A stretch of 64,000 nt of DNA from JANSWY01 sp965243755 (GTDB lineage Bacteria; Bacteroidota; Bacteroidia; Cytophagales; Cyclobacteriaceae): the NCBI GenBank assembly GCA_965243755.1, contig CBDEVW010000004.1, positions 62,001-126,000 on the forward strand, read 5' to 3'. The position numbers were made by a program, and so were the translations under genes. The notes beneath the pieces were generated by a model. It saw only the letters and a program-made list of their open reading frames with translations, made no database searches and was not told the DNA's origin. Numbering within the stretch: the first letter of the stretch is position 1; every line of letters begins with the position of its first letter. Positions 1 to 8,547 of the stretch are shown one piece after another.

Positions 1-1219
1 CTGTGTGTTTACCAATCACAAAGAAACTGTCGTCTTTATTGGAGTTGAATGGAACGCCCAGATTAAATATTTCTGCTTTTGAATAAGAATCTCCTTTAGC
101 CATATAAATGTCGAATCCTCCAAAACCTCTATGGCCATTGGATGAAAAGAACAATGCATTTTCATGTTCAGAATAGAAAGGAGAAATCTCATCGAAAGGT
201 GTGTTAATCTGATTGCCAAGATTGATTGGCTGACTCCAGTTCTCGCCATTGCTGGAGATACTCATCCATATATCCATACCGCCAAGTCCACCTTTGCGAT
301 CTGATGAGAAATATAATGTATCTCCACCAGGACTAACCGAGGGATGTTTAGATGATACGCCTTTTGGGTTGATTGAACTTTTAAGCTTAATAGGTTCTGT
401 CCATTTCCCATCTTTCTTTCTTGAAAGAAATATTGAACAGTCACCATTTTCATCGCAGAAGGTATAATAGAACTTATCTCTATTCTTATTAAATGAGCCT
501 GTTCCATCACCATATTTGGTGTTTATAGTCTTTTCAAGTCCATCTTTTAATTTAGCTTCATTCCATTCATCAGCAACTCTGAAAAACCGGTAGATATCGG
601 CGAATGCCTCACCAAAGGAGTTATCCATTTCTTCAGATCCCTTCTTGGCCGAAGTAATGGAAATTGAATTGTCATCACTGTAAAAAAACGCAGCATAATC
701 ATTATAAGGCGTATTGACTGGTTCTGGAAGTACTTTGGTATTAAAGTTTGGTCTCGCTGTGGACAATTCATTCAACGCCAGTAAGCATCCTTCTCTTTCA
801 TTTTTCGCTTGTTCGTAGTAGGTGCGATATTTATTATTAGTGAGAGATAACTCGTAGATGTAATCAATGAATTCTTCAAATAAGGGTAGAGCCTCATCAT
901 ATTTTCCGGTGAGTTTTTTCATCAAACCCAGGTAAAATCCCGCTAGTGGATACCTTGAGTCCCTAACCTTCTTCACTTCCTGATAATAGTATTCCGCTGT
1001 GGAATAGTCCAGGATTTTGCGATAGCACTCTCCAAGTTGAAACATCGCAAAGGTGTGATTACCATCCTCTTGATCTAACGCTTCTTTGTAGAACTTAATA
1101 GCCTTTAAGTACTGTTGACTTTCATAATAAGCATTCCCCGTTTGTACTATTTGAGTTACATCTTGAGCGATTACCGATGATGCAAAAAGCAGAATGCATA
1201 AAATCGTACTAATTCTCAT
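1..1219 (-). CDS. TPR and PD40 repeat envelope protein (3' end missing)
   Basis: The reading frame starts with ATG at 1219 and stays open to the window edge, so about 406 N-terminal residues are visible and the C-terminus is missing. Residues 1-18 form a signal peptide ending in Ala-Gln. TPR-like helical repeats follow (roughly 20-150), with motifs such as GNAYYESQQYLKAIKFYKEA. From about residue 190 there are PD40/WD40-like strands (SPGGDTLYFSSDRKGGLGGMD, FFSSNGHRGFGGFDIYMAK). In Bacteroidota this order usually continues into a CPD and an OmpA peptidoglycan-binding domain, as in PorE-like proteins. That continuation is inference here, because the part is outside the window. Confidence 0.85.
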   Translation of the reverse strand, partial: MRISTILCILLFASSVIAQDVTQIVQTGNAYYESQQYLKAIKFYKEALDQEDGNHTFAMFQLGECYRKILDYSTAEYYYQEVKKVRDSRYPLAGFYLGLMKKLTGKYDEALPLFEEFIDYIYELSLTNNKYRTYYEQAKNEREGCLLALNELSTARPNFNTKVLPEPVNTPYNDYAAFFYSDDNSISITSAKKGSEEMDNSFGEAFADIYRFFRVADEWNEAKLKDGLEKTINTKYGDGTGSFNKNRDKFYYTFCDENGDCSIFLSRKKDGKWTEPIKLKSSINPKGVSSKHPSVSPGGDTLYFSSDRKGGLGGMDIWMSISSNGENWSQPINLGNQINTPFDEISPFYSEHENALFFSSNGHRGFGGFDIYMAKGDSYSKAEIFNLGVPFNSNKDDSFFVIGKHT

Positions 1220-1525
1220 AAACCTGTGCCTTAAAACTTTGGTGTCCGTTAATTTTTAAAAATCCCGTTTCCTAAAATTAAATCCTTTTATTCAATTAGC
1301 TAGTAAGTTCGATAAGTAAGGTGTGGTGTACATTAACAATTTCCATCTTTCAATGGGCTTTGTGACATGATTAAAAGCTGGCCTACATTCCAATGACTCC
1401 ACCACCTGGTGGTAAAGTACCGTATTCAATTGTTAACAGACTCAAATATAAGAAATTTGAGTTCAAAATCATTTTATAATAAAGTACGATTCATTTAAAT
1501 TGTAATTTGGCTATTCAACAGGTGC
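1220..1525. other. Intergenic region between divergent genes
   Basis: This 306-base AT-rich stretch separates the leftward TPR/PD40 gene from the rightward STAS-like gene and must hold both promoters. No coding frame is seen. The only structure noted is a short GC-rich hairpin at 1399-1412 (CCACC/GGTGG arms, four-base loop), whose role is unknown. Confidence 0.5.
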
Positions 1526-2041
1526 ATGGAACTGATCTTGGCAACCCCTCAGGGTGACTTATATCATGATGAACAAACCAACATATTAAAATGTGTCTGG
1601 CATGGGTTTGTAGGGCTCGAAATGTTTCGTGAGGTGGTTGAAAAAGGAACTCAAATTTGCCTGGATCGCGCTGAACCAATGGCGTTATTGCTCGATCGCA
1701 GAGAACTGGAGGGATATAGTCAGGAATCAAAGGACTACCTGATGAATGATTACCTCAAAAATATTGGTAAAACATCTAAAGGGTACATTTATAAAGTCGC
1801 TATTCTTCCCCCAAAAACATTTGGAGCGCAAACCAAGGCCAAAATCTTCACGAGGATCATCCGTTTTGCTGCTACCAATCTCCCGATAAAGGTGTTTGAT
1901 GATGAATATAAAGCTGTGGAATGGCTGAAAATAAAGTTACCTGGCGATCAACCCGAGGTTGAAGAAGAGCTTGATGATTTTGAATCCTCAGCCAAGAAAA
2001 GTATTTTCAAGTTGTTCAGATCACGTAAGTCCAGGGACTAA
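1526..2041 (+). CDS. STAS/SpoIIAA-like domain protein
   Basis: This 171-residue soluble protein has no signal peptide or membrane segment. Residues 1-135 have the look of the SpoIIAA-like/STAS fold: an N-terminal strand pair (LYHDEQTNILKCVWHGF), a central MALLLDRRELEG, and a strand-helix pair with FARTIR-like spacing (AKIFTRIIRFAATN). The tail is acidic (EVEEELDDFE) and then basic (FKLFRSRKSRD). Family members are often small signalling or membrane-associated proteins, and no specific role can be named. It converges with the acyltransferase gene, with a four-base stop-to-stop overlap. Confidence 0.7.
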   Translation: MELILATPQGDLYHDEQTNILKCVWHGFVGLEMFREVVEKGTQICLDRAEPMALLLDRRELEGYSQESKDYLMNDYLKNIGKTSKGYIYKVAILPPKTFGAQTKAKIFTRIIRFAATNLPIKVFDDEYKAVEWLKIKLPGDQPEVEEELDDFESSAKKSIFKLFRSRKSRD

Positions 2042-2895
2042 TTCCTTTTTTTCCATCTCCTGTGGGTCCATAGCCAGCTTTCGGGTGACTCCAGTATTTG
2101 CTCCTCCAGTAATTTCACATACATTTCCGTAATTGCACCTTCCTTTTCTTTTGTTGGTTGATCAGATATTGGCTGAAAGGATAAACAGATTATCCCATTG
2201 GAATCGACTTTTGAATGAAGATACACCACTGGCCAGTTGAATTTTCGTGCGTAAATTTCAGCTCCCATGGCCACCTCCGTTGGTTGATTGAGGAAAGTGG
2301 TGTGATGGATCTTTTTGATTTTCTTTGGGAATTGGTCAGCAAGAAAAAATGTAACCACGGGCTCTTTCATACATGTTTTGATCCACGACTTAATTTCTTT
2401 TCTTGAAAATAGTAGCATCCCAAGTCTTGATCGGTACTGCTTTACTTTCCTGTCCATAAATGAATTGCTAAGTGGAGAATAGATAACAGCGCTGGTATGG
2501 TTCAATTGAGGAGCCACTCCTACGCACATCAATTCCCAGTTATTGAGGTGGCCTACCAATACGATCACACCTTTTCCGTTGGAAATCAATTCATCCAGGT
2601 ATGTTGCGTTGGATATGCTTATTTTTTCTCTGACCTCATCTTCAGTAATTGAGAACAACCTGACCGATTCCATGATCATTTTGCAAAAATTACGGTAGAA
2701 GCCTTTTTCAATTGCGATGATTTCAGTGCTTGTTTTGTTAGGGAAAGAGTGAATCAACTGCTTCCTTACGATGGCTCTTCTGTACCTGATGACGTAATAA
2801 GCGATTGGATAAAGTAACTTAGATAGGTGATGCAGATGCCTGAGAGGGAGTTTGGATAAGGGATAAATCAAAAGGTAAAACAGAACTGAAGTCAT
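2038..2895 (-). CDS. LpxL/HtrB-family lysophospholipid acyltransferase
   Basis: A 285-residue inner-membrane enzyme expected to transfer an acyl chain to a lipid A precursor or an ornithine/amino lipid. The catalytic HX4[DE] motif is GHLNNWE near residue 120, and a second conserved block is FFLADQFPK near 190. An N-terminal hydrophobic stretch (SVLFYLLIYPLSKLP) anchors it. The frame also permits a start 21 bases upstream (2916), but ATG 2895 places the membrane segment at the very N-terminus, as is usual in the family. The substrate cannot be told from sequence. Confidence 0.85.
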   Translation of the reverse strand: MTSVLFYLLIYPLSKLPLRHLHHLSKLLYPIAYYVIRYRRAIVRKQLIHSFPNKTSTEIIAIEKGFYRNFCKMIMESVRLFSITEDEVREKISISNATYLDELISNGKGVIVLVGHLNNWELMCVGVAPQLNHTSAVIYSPLSNSFMDRKVKQYRSRLGMLLFSRKEIKSWIKTCMKEPVVTFFLADQFPKKIKKIHHTTFLNQPTEVAMGAEIYARKFNWPVVYLHSKVDSNGIICLSFQPISDQPTKEKEGAITEMYVKLLEEQILESPESWLWTHRRWKKRN

Positions 2896-2952
2896 GCCGT
2901 CAATTTGGATGAACAAATCTAAGAAATACCCTTCAGTTCTGTTACCAATGGG

Positions 2953-3819
2953 TTAGAACTCTTCAATAAGCACGCCCATTTTACCCATTTGATAATCCCT
3001 CATGGCCTGCATGATCTCAGTCTGGTTTGACATCACAAAAGGACCATACGTAGCTACTGGCTCATTTAAAGGTTTTCCTGATAGCAACAAAAGCCTGGTG
3101 TTTTCAGTAGCTGTCATCTTAATATTGGTTGTGCCTTTTTTGAAAACCACCAGATTCAGAGCATCTACAATACCATGACCATCTATCTTGATTTGACCGT
3201 CCAGTAAATAGACCATTGAATGGTGATCCTTTGGCAGGTCAATATCGAAGAAAGCTCCTTTTTGTAATTCTCCCATGGCGGAATTGATGGGAAGTTTACT
3301 TTTAACCGGACCCGTTTTGTCAGAAATTGTACCTGAAATCACTTTCAATGAACCACTTCCTTCATTTGCGGCTATTTCGGGTGCATCTTCTTTCTGTATG
3401 GCCTGGTAATCAGGTTGCTCCATTTTGTAGGCCTTTGGAGTATTTACCCATATCTGAATAATTTCAAAGGGACCTCCTGTTTTCGCCAGGTCTTTGGAAG
3501 GTCGCTCGCTGTGAATAACACCCATACCAGCATTCATCCATTGGGCACCACCACCTTTTACAACACTGCTATTACCCCGTGAGTCCCGGTGATGTACACT
3601 TCCCTTGAATATAAAGGTGACTGGCGAAAATCCCCGATGTGGATGGGGTCCAACGCCAATTTGTTTGGGATCAGAATCAGCCTTTACGCTACTTACGTGA
3701 TGGTGAAGCAGCAGAAATGGATCTACCTGGTCCACCTGATGGGTTGGGATTGGCTGTCTCACTTTGATGCCTCCCATATCTACCTGGTGAGCATACAAAG
3801 TTTTATCTACTGTACTCAT
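2953..3819 (-). CDS. Pirin family protein
   Basis: A 288-residue bicupin. The metal ligands of human pirin and YhhW are all present: H59 and H61 in GPHPHRGF, H103 and E105 in VIHSERPS. Pirins bind Fe(II); some act as quercetinases, others as redox-responsive co-regulators. The C-terminal cupin (about 150-288) is complete, with SMVYLLDGQIKI and a Pirin_C-like end. There is no signal peptide, so it is cytosolic. It stands alone, divergent from recQ, with a 12-bp palindrome just upstream. Family membership is firm; substrate and partner are not known. Confidence 0.93.
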   Translation of the reverse strand: MSTVDKTLYAHQVDMGGIKVRQPIPTHQVDQVDPFLLLHHHVSSVKADSDPKQIGVGPHPHRGFSPVTFIFKGSVHHRDSRGNSSVVKGGGAQWMNAGMGVIHSERPSKDLAKTGGPFEIIQIWVNTPKAYKMEQPDYQAIQKEDAPEIAANEGSGSLKVISGTISDKTGPVKSKLPINSAMGELQKGAFFDIDLPKDHHSMVYLLDGQIKIDGHGIVDALNLVVFKKGTTNIKMTATENTRLLLLSGKPLNEPVATYGPFVMSNQTEIMQAMRDYQMGKMGVLIEEF

Positions 3820-3839
3820 TATTATCTCCTTTCATTTGT

Positions 3840-3851
3840 ATGTATATACAT
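3840..3851. promoter_or_regulatory. 12-bp palindrome upstream of pirin gene
   Basis: ATGTATATACAT is a perfect palindrome 20 bases upstream of the pirin start codon. Its position suggests an operator. AT-rich palindromes arise by chance fairly often in this DNA, so support is weak. Confidence 0.3.
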
Positions 3852-3965
3852 GAATTTTAATGAAAAGGTTTTAGCTAAAAAAATTATCAATAACGCTAAA
3901 AAAATTAGTATTTATCAAATCTGTTTTCTACTTTCACTGCATTAATTAACTTCTGTCTTACAATT

Positions 3966-6134
3966 ATGAATATGGTTATTTCTCCAATCTCCGTACTGAA
4001 AGAAACTTTTGGTTATGATCAATTTCGGTTGCATCAGGAAGATATTATTGAAAGTGTACTGGAGGATCGTGATACCTTTGCCATCATGCCTACCGGCGGT
4101 GGTAAGTCACTTTGTTATCAAATACCAGCGCTGATTAAAGAAGGCACGTGCCTGGTCATCTCTCCACTGATCGCATTGATGAAGGACCAGGTGGATGCTT
4201 TGAAACTTCAGGGCATACCTGCGGCCTATCTCAATTCAACCATGAGTACTGAGGAACAGAATGAAGTATTCCGACAATTGAAATCCGGTGATTTAAAACT
4301 ACTTTATCTCGCTCCCGAACGCTTATTTGATGAAAATGAATACTTTCTAAAGTATCTAGAAAGTATTCAGATTTCTATGATTGCGGTGGATGAAGCGCAT
4401 TGCATTTCTTCCTGGGGCCATGATTTTCGTCCGGTATACCTTCAGCTGGCACAGCTAAAGAAGAGATTTGACCAGGTGCCACTGATCGCTTTAACAGCCA
4501 CGGCGGATAAAATCACTCAGGCGGATATCGTCGAAAAACTGGATCTTAAGGCAGCTAAGACTTTCATCAGCAGCTTCAATAGAGAAAACATCACTTATCA
4601 TGTGTCAGCCAAGAATGACAGTTTTCGTCAATTGCTGGGGTTTTTAGAGGGATTCAAAGAAGAGTCGGGAATTATTTATTGTCTTAGTAGGGATAGTACG
4701 GAGCGAACAGCAGAAAAACTTCGGTCTGTTGGCTATGAAGCGGAATCCTATCATGCCGGGATGTCAACGGAATTGAGGAATGACGTTCAGGAACGGTTCA
4801 TCAAGGATGAGCTGAAGATTGTAGTAGCGACAATTGCATTTGGTATGGGTATAGACAAGTCGAATGTTCGGTTTGTAGTACACATGGATCTGCCCAAAAA
4901 CATTGAGAGCTATTATCAGGAGACGGGTAGGGCCGGTAGAGATGGTTTGCCTAGTACTACCTTGCTGTTTTATAGCTATGGTGATGTCTTCCGGCTTAAA
5001 AACTTCATTAATGATGAAGGTGATCCTGAACAAGTAGAAATCCAGACGGGTAAGCTTGAGAAAATGGCCGAGTTTGGTCAATTGGGCACTTGTCGAAGAA
5101 AATACCTGCTTAATTATTTTGGGGAAGACGCACCTGACGAATGCGGTAATTGCGACAATTGCCAGAATACCCAGGAAACATTTGATGCTACGGAACTGTC
5201 TCAGATGGCACTTTCCGCCATTGCCAGGTTGAAAGAAAGGTTTGGCATGAGCCTGGTCATTGATTTTCTGAGAGGGTCAAAATCAGAAAAGATCAAAGAC
5301 TATATGAAAGAAATGCCCACTTATGGGTTGGGTTCAAGATATAGCAAGCAGGAATGGATACATTATTTCAAGGAATTACTCCGATTAGGACTGGTCAGTA
5401 AATCTGAAGGACAATATCCTGTGCTGGAATTGAATAAATCGAGCTGGGAAGTGCTGAAGGGGCAGTTGAAAGTTACAATGAATAAGCCGGTTGCTCATTC
5501 ATTTGATCTCCCTGCCATGGGTGAGGAAGTTTACGACCAGCAATTATTTAATGAACTCAGGGCCTGGCGAAGAGATGAAGCCAATGCTCAGGGCTTAGCA
5601 CCGTATATGATTTTTTCAGACCTTACCTTAAAACAATTGGCGACTTATCTCCCTCTGCAACATAGTGACCTCATGCAGATCAATGGATTTGGGCAAATCA
5701 AAATACAGAAATTCGGCATGGAAGTCTTGCAGTTGATACGCAACTATACGGCTTCCAGGGAGCTTACCTCAAGAATGCATTTGAAAAAAGGTCTTGCCGC
5801 AGTAAGTAAAAAAAGGCCTCAAAAATATGGTTCGTTTGGAAGCACCCAGGATGCATCCTTTGATTTGTGGAAGGAAGGCAATTCTGTAGAGGAAATAGCT
5901 AAGAGCAGAGGGCTATCACTAAGTACAATTGAAAACCATTTAAGTGTATTTATAGAGAGTGGAGATATCCCTATAGATCAATTGGTTACTGCAAAGCACC
6001 AGGAACTGATTAGGAAACAAATTGAAATTCATGGTTGGGTAAGTTTGCGAACCTTGAAAGATAATCTTCCCGACGAAATTTCCTATGGAATGATCAGATG
6101 GGTAGTGAGTGATGTAAGGAGAGAACAATCATAA
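3966..6134 (+). CDS. recQ: ATP-dependent DNA helicase RecQ
   Basis: A 722-residue superfamily 2 helicase that unwinds DNA 3'-5' in recombination and fork repair. Visible are the Walker A motif TGGGKS (K47), the DEAH box at 142-145 in AVDEAHCISSWGHDFRP, motif VI with QETGRAGRDG, and the zinc cysteines in TCRRKYLLNYF and CGNCDNC. The winged-helix RQC region and an HRDC domain (about 520-600) follow. The last 100 residues form an extra HTH domain (FDLWKEGNSVEEIAKSRGLS), as in the longer Bacteroidota and Bacillus-type RecQ. It is monocistronic, divergent from pirin. Confidence 0.97.
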   Translation: MNMVISPISVLKETFGYDQFRLHQEDIIESVLEDRDTFAIMPTGGGKSLCYQIPALIKEGTCLVISPLIALMKDQVDALKLQGIPAAYLNSTMSTEEQNEVFRQLKSGDLKLLYLAPERLFDENEYFLKYLESIQISMIAVDEAHCISSWGHDFRPVYLQLAQLKKRFDQVPLIALTATADKITQADIVEKLDLKAAKTFISSFNRENITYHVSAKNDSFRQLLGFLEGFKEESGIIYCLSRDSTERTAEKLRSVGYEAESYHAGMSTELRNDVQERFIKDELKIVVATIAFGMGIDKSNVRFVVHMDLPKNIESYYQETGRAGRDGLPSTTLLFYSYGDVFRLKNFINDEGDPEQVEIQTGKLEKMAEFGQLGTCRRKYLLNYFGEDAPDECGNCDNCQNTQETFDATELSQMALSAIARLKERFGMSLVIDFLRGSKSEKIKDYMKEMPTYGLGSRYSKQEWIHYFKELLRLGLVSKSEGQYPVLELNKSSWEVLKGQLKVTMNKPVAHSFDLPAMGEEVYDQQLFNELRAWRRDEANAQGLAPYMIFSDLTLKQLATYLPLQHSDLMQINGFGQIKIQKFGMEVLQLIRNYTASRELTSRMHLKKGLAAVSKKRPQKYGSFGSTQDASFDLWKEGNSVEEIAKSRGLSLSTIENHLSVFIESGDIPIDQLVTAKHQELIRKQIEIHGWVSLRTLKDNLPDEISYGMIRWVVSDVRREQS

Positions 6135-6246
6135 TGTGAAATCAGTGTTGGATTGATTAAGCTTCTGAATGATGAGCTATGAAATCCCCTAAATTCGTTT
6201 TAGTTTGGCACCTCAATTTTCAACAACTGATAAATCACTGAGTGCA

Positions 6247-7017
6247 ATGAAAATAGTATCCTGGAATGTAAATGGAATTAGGGCAATCCTCAAAAAGGAT
6301 TTTTTGAAGAGTGTAAAAGCAATGGATCCTGATATTTTATGTATTCAGGAAACAAAGGCTGCTGTTGAAGATGCTAAAACCGCTTTTGCAACCCTGCCTG
6401 CATATAAACCTTATGTCAATGACTCCAAGGCACGAAAAGGGTACTCAGGGACAGCCATTTTAGTGAAGGAGGAACCATTGAATGTGACATACGATATTGG
6501 TATACTGGAGCATGATCAGGAGGGAAGGGTAGTTACCGCGGAATATGATAAGTTCTTTCTGGTGAATGTTTATACACCAAATTCTGGAGAGAAATTAGCC
6601 AGGTTAGATTATCGTCAGGAGTGGAACAAGGTATTTCTGGATTACCTGAAAGCCCTCGAGGAAGTGAAACCGGTGATTTTATGTGGTGACCTCAATGTGG
6701 CTCATCAGGAGATAGATATAGCGCGCCCCAAACAGAATTTCAATAAAGCCGCTGGATATACAGAGCAGGAGATTGCAGGTTTTCAGGAGATGATTGATAA
6801 AGGTTTTGTAGATACTTTCAGACATTTTCACCCTGAAGAACAAAAATTCACTTACTGGAACTACTGGCGGCAATCGAGAGAACGAAACATTGGGTGGCGC
6901 ATTGATTATTTCATGGTAAGCGAGGAATTAGTTCCACAAATTAATGCTGCTGAAATTTACAACGAATACTGGGGGTCGGACCATTGTCCGGTCGCACTTG
7001 ATATATCTTTTAAGTAA
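6247..7017 (+). CDS. xth: Exodeoxyribonuclease III (AP endonuclease)
   Basis: A 256-residue enzyme of the exonuclease-endonuclease-phosphatase superfamily, which cuts DNA at abasic sites and degrades 3' ends in base excision repair. Conserved catalytic segments are SWNVNGIRA (N7), CIQETKA (E35), GDLNVAHQEIDI, RIDYFMVS and GSDHCPVALDI with the catalytic histidine. The frame can be opened 42 bases earlier by a TTG at 6205, but ATG 6247 sits directly before the universal SWNVNG strand and gives the normal family length. It is followed after 11 bases by the aminotransferase gene. Confidence 0.95.
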   Translation: MKIVSWNVNGIRAILKKDFLKSVKAMDPDILCIQETKAAVEDAKTAFATLPAYKPYVNDSKARKGYSGTAILVKEEPLNVTYDIGILEHDQEGRVVTAEYDKFFLVNVYTPNSGEKLARLDYRQEWNKVFLDYLKALEEVKPVILCGDLNVAHQEIDIARPKQNFNKAAGYTEQEIAGFQEMIDKGFVDTFRHFHPEEQKFTYWNYWRQSRERNIGWRIDYFMVSEELVPQINAAEIYNEYWGSDHCPVALDISFK

Positions 7018-7028
7018 TATTTACATCC

Positions 7029-7859
7029 ATGTATGGTGTATTTAATGGAGAACTACAACCGGTAGATGAAATCAGGATATCTCCAACTGACCTGGGGCTC
7101 AGCAGGGGGTATGCGGTGTTTGATTTTTTCAGAGTCAATCAAAACAAACCGGTATTTATAGAGGATCACCTCAGCAGACTTCAAAAATCTGTTGATGAGA
7201 TGAAATTACCTTTTAACTGGTCTGCAGCGGACTTAAAACAAATGGTAATTGATGTAATCGCCAAAAATAATATGCCGGTTTCAGGAATTAAAATCCTTGT
7301 GACAGGGGGAGATTCTCCAGACGGGTTTACCTGTAGTACACCCAACCTTATCATTACTCAGCAGGAAATTAGCCAATTGCCTCAAAGCAGTTATCTGGAG
7401 GGTGAAAAATTAATCACCATTGAATACCAGAGAGATTCGCCGGAAGCCAAAACTACAAACTATGGCCAGGCACAGATTATCCGGGATAAAATCAGTGAGG
7501 AAGGAGCAATGGATGCACTCTATCATTACAATGGTTTCGCATTGGAAACCTCCCGGACCAATGTCTTCATTGTGAAAAATGGCCAGTTGGCAACTGCAGA
7601 AGCTGAGGTTCTTGGAGGCATTACGCGTTCAAAAGTAATCGCATTGGCTAGGGAATATTATCAGGTAGAAACCAGAAAAGTACGGTTGGAGGAAGTATTT
7701 CAGGCAGATGAAGTATTTGTCACCAGTACTTTGAAGAGGGTTTTGCCTATTACCAAACTTGATAATGAAGTAATTGGTTCTGGTCACCCAGGTCCGGTCA
7801 CCAAAAAGGTAATGAACCTATTTGCTGATTATGAAAACAAGTACCTGGAAGCAAATTAG
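7029..7859 (+). CDS. Class IV PLP-dependent aminotransferase
   Basis: A 276-residue fold-type IV PLP enzyme, a group that includes branched-chain aminotransferase, D-alanine aminotransferase and aminodeoxychorismate lyase. The Schiff-base lysine is K141 in AKTTNYGQAQ; E173 in ALETSRTNVF contacts the PLP pyridine nitrogen; VLGGITRSKVI near 200 binds the phosphate. The N-terminal motif LGLSRGYAVFDFFRV is also typical. Length and motifs lie closest to D-amino-acid transaminases and short BCAT-like proteins. Substrate is undetermined. The start is 11 bases after the exonuclease stop, so the two may be co-transcribed. Confidence 0.9.
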   Translation: MYGVFNGELQPVDEIRISPTDLGLSRGYAVFDFFRVNQNKPVFIEDHLSRLQKSVDEMKLPFNWSAADLKQMVIDVIAKNNMPVSGIKILVTGGDSPDGFTCSTPNLIITQQEISQLPQSSYLEGEKLITIEYQRDSPEAKTTNYGQAQIIRDKISEEGAMDALYHYNGFALETSRTNVFIVKNGQLATAEAEVLGGITRSKVIALAREYYQVETRKVRLEEVFQADEVFVTSTLKRVLPITKLDNEVIGSGHPGPVTKKVMNLFADYENKYLEAN

Positions 7860-8317
7860 ACTTCCTCCAGGTTGTTCTTGTGCCTGGCCAGGTTTTCCAT
7901 GACCTTATCAAATAGTACCAGAAGCTGCTCGCGATCATCATCAGAAAGATCTTTTATCATCATTTGAGCCATTTCTTGTTTCTTTTCCTGAAAGAGCAAA
8001 AAGACACCTTCTCCTTTTTTTGTTAGGCGAACCAATACTGTTCTTCGGTCTTCTGGTGAATTATAGCGGTCCAGGTAATTCTTAGCGACTAGTTTATCAA
8101 CAATTCCTGTTGCTGTGCTGTAGGGGATATCCAGGTAATCTGCGACATCTCGCATGATCACACTGCCTTTTTGCCCTATAAAGCCAAGCAGTGACAAATC
8201 CTGTTTTGAAATGTCCTGAGTAAGCATGACACATGTATTGTCCACCTCCATCATAAGCACTATCATCCGCTCTAATGCAGAGGTAAATCGTATAATATGA
8301 TCTTCTTTTAACGTCAT
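7856..8317 (-). CDS. MarR-family transcriptional regulator
   Basis: A 153-residue winged-helix regulator. The recognition helix lies in DYLDIPYSTATGIVDKLVAK, and the wing contains YNSPEDRRTVLVRLTKKGE, the classic MarR signature. The gene is divergent from the RND exporter operon with 230 bases between, which holds a 21-bp inverted repeat. The simplest reading is local repression of the exporter operon, relieved by a small ligand; this is inferred from layout. Its 3' end overlaps the aminotransferase stop by four bases, convergently. Confidence 0.92.
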   Translation of the reverse strand: MTLKEDHIIRFTSALERMIVLMMEVDNTCVMLTQDISKQDLSLLGFIGQKGSVIMRDVADYLDIPYSTATGIVDKLVAKNYLDRYNSPEDRRTVLVRLTKKGEGVFLLFQEKKQEMAQMMIKDLSDDDREQLLVLFDKVMENLARHKNNLEEV

Positions 8318-8452
8318 TTTTGAATCAATTGTCCAATACTGGTTGGTTGATGCCTAGTGCTTAAACTGGGTTTACAGGCATAAAGTTAGAAAAATATTAC
8401 GAATTCCGAAATTTTTTGAAACCATAGTATTCGCAAATCGTTTGCTTTTCAT

Positions 8453-8473
8453 ATATTTCGAAAACCGAAATAT
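8453..8473. promoter_or_regulatory. Candidate MarR operator (21-bp inverted repeat)
   Basis: ATATTTCG and CGAAATAT form a perfect inverted repeat of 8-base arms around a 5-base spacer. The site lies between the divergent MarR and exporter genes, about 75 bases upstream of the exporter start. Size and symmetry fit a MarR dimer site. Confidence 0.55.
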
Positions 8474-8547
8474 CTATTTTTTGAAAAATATTGAAATCGT
8501 ATAGTTGGAATAATAAAATTCTGCTCTGCGATCCAAGCTAAACTACT

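Noticed and set aside
16..771. Several short leftward frames suggesting a frameshifted or broken gene at the left end
   Set aside because: The frame from ATG 1219 stays open without interruption to base 2, so the gene is intact as far as visible; the short frames are in other phases.
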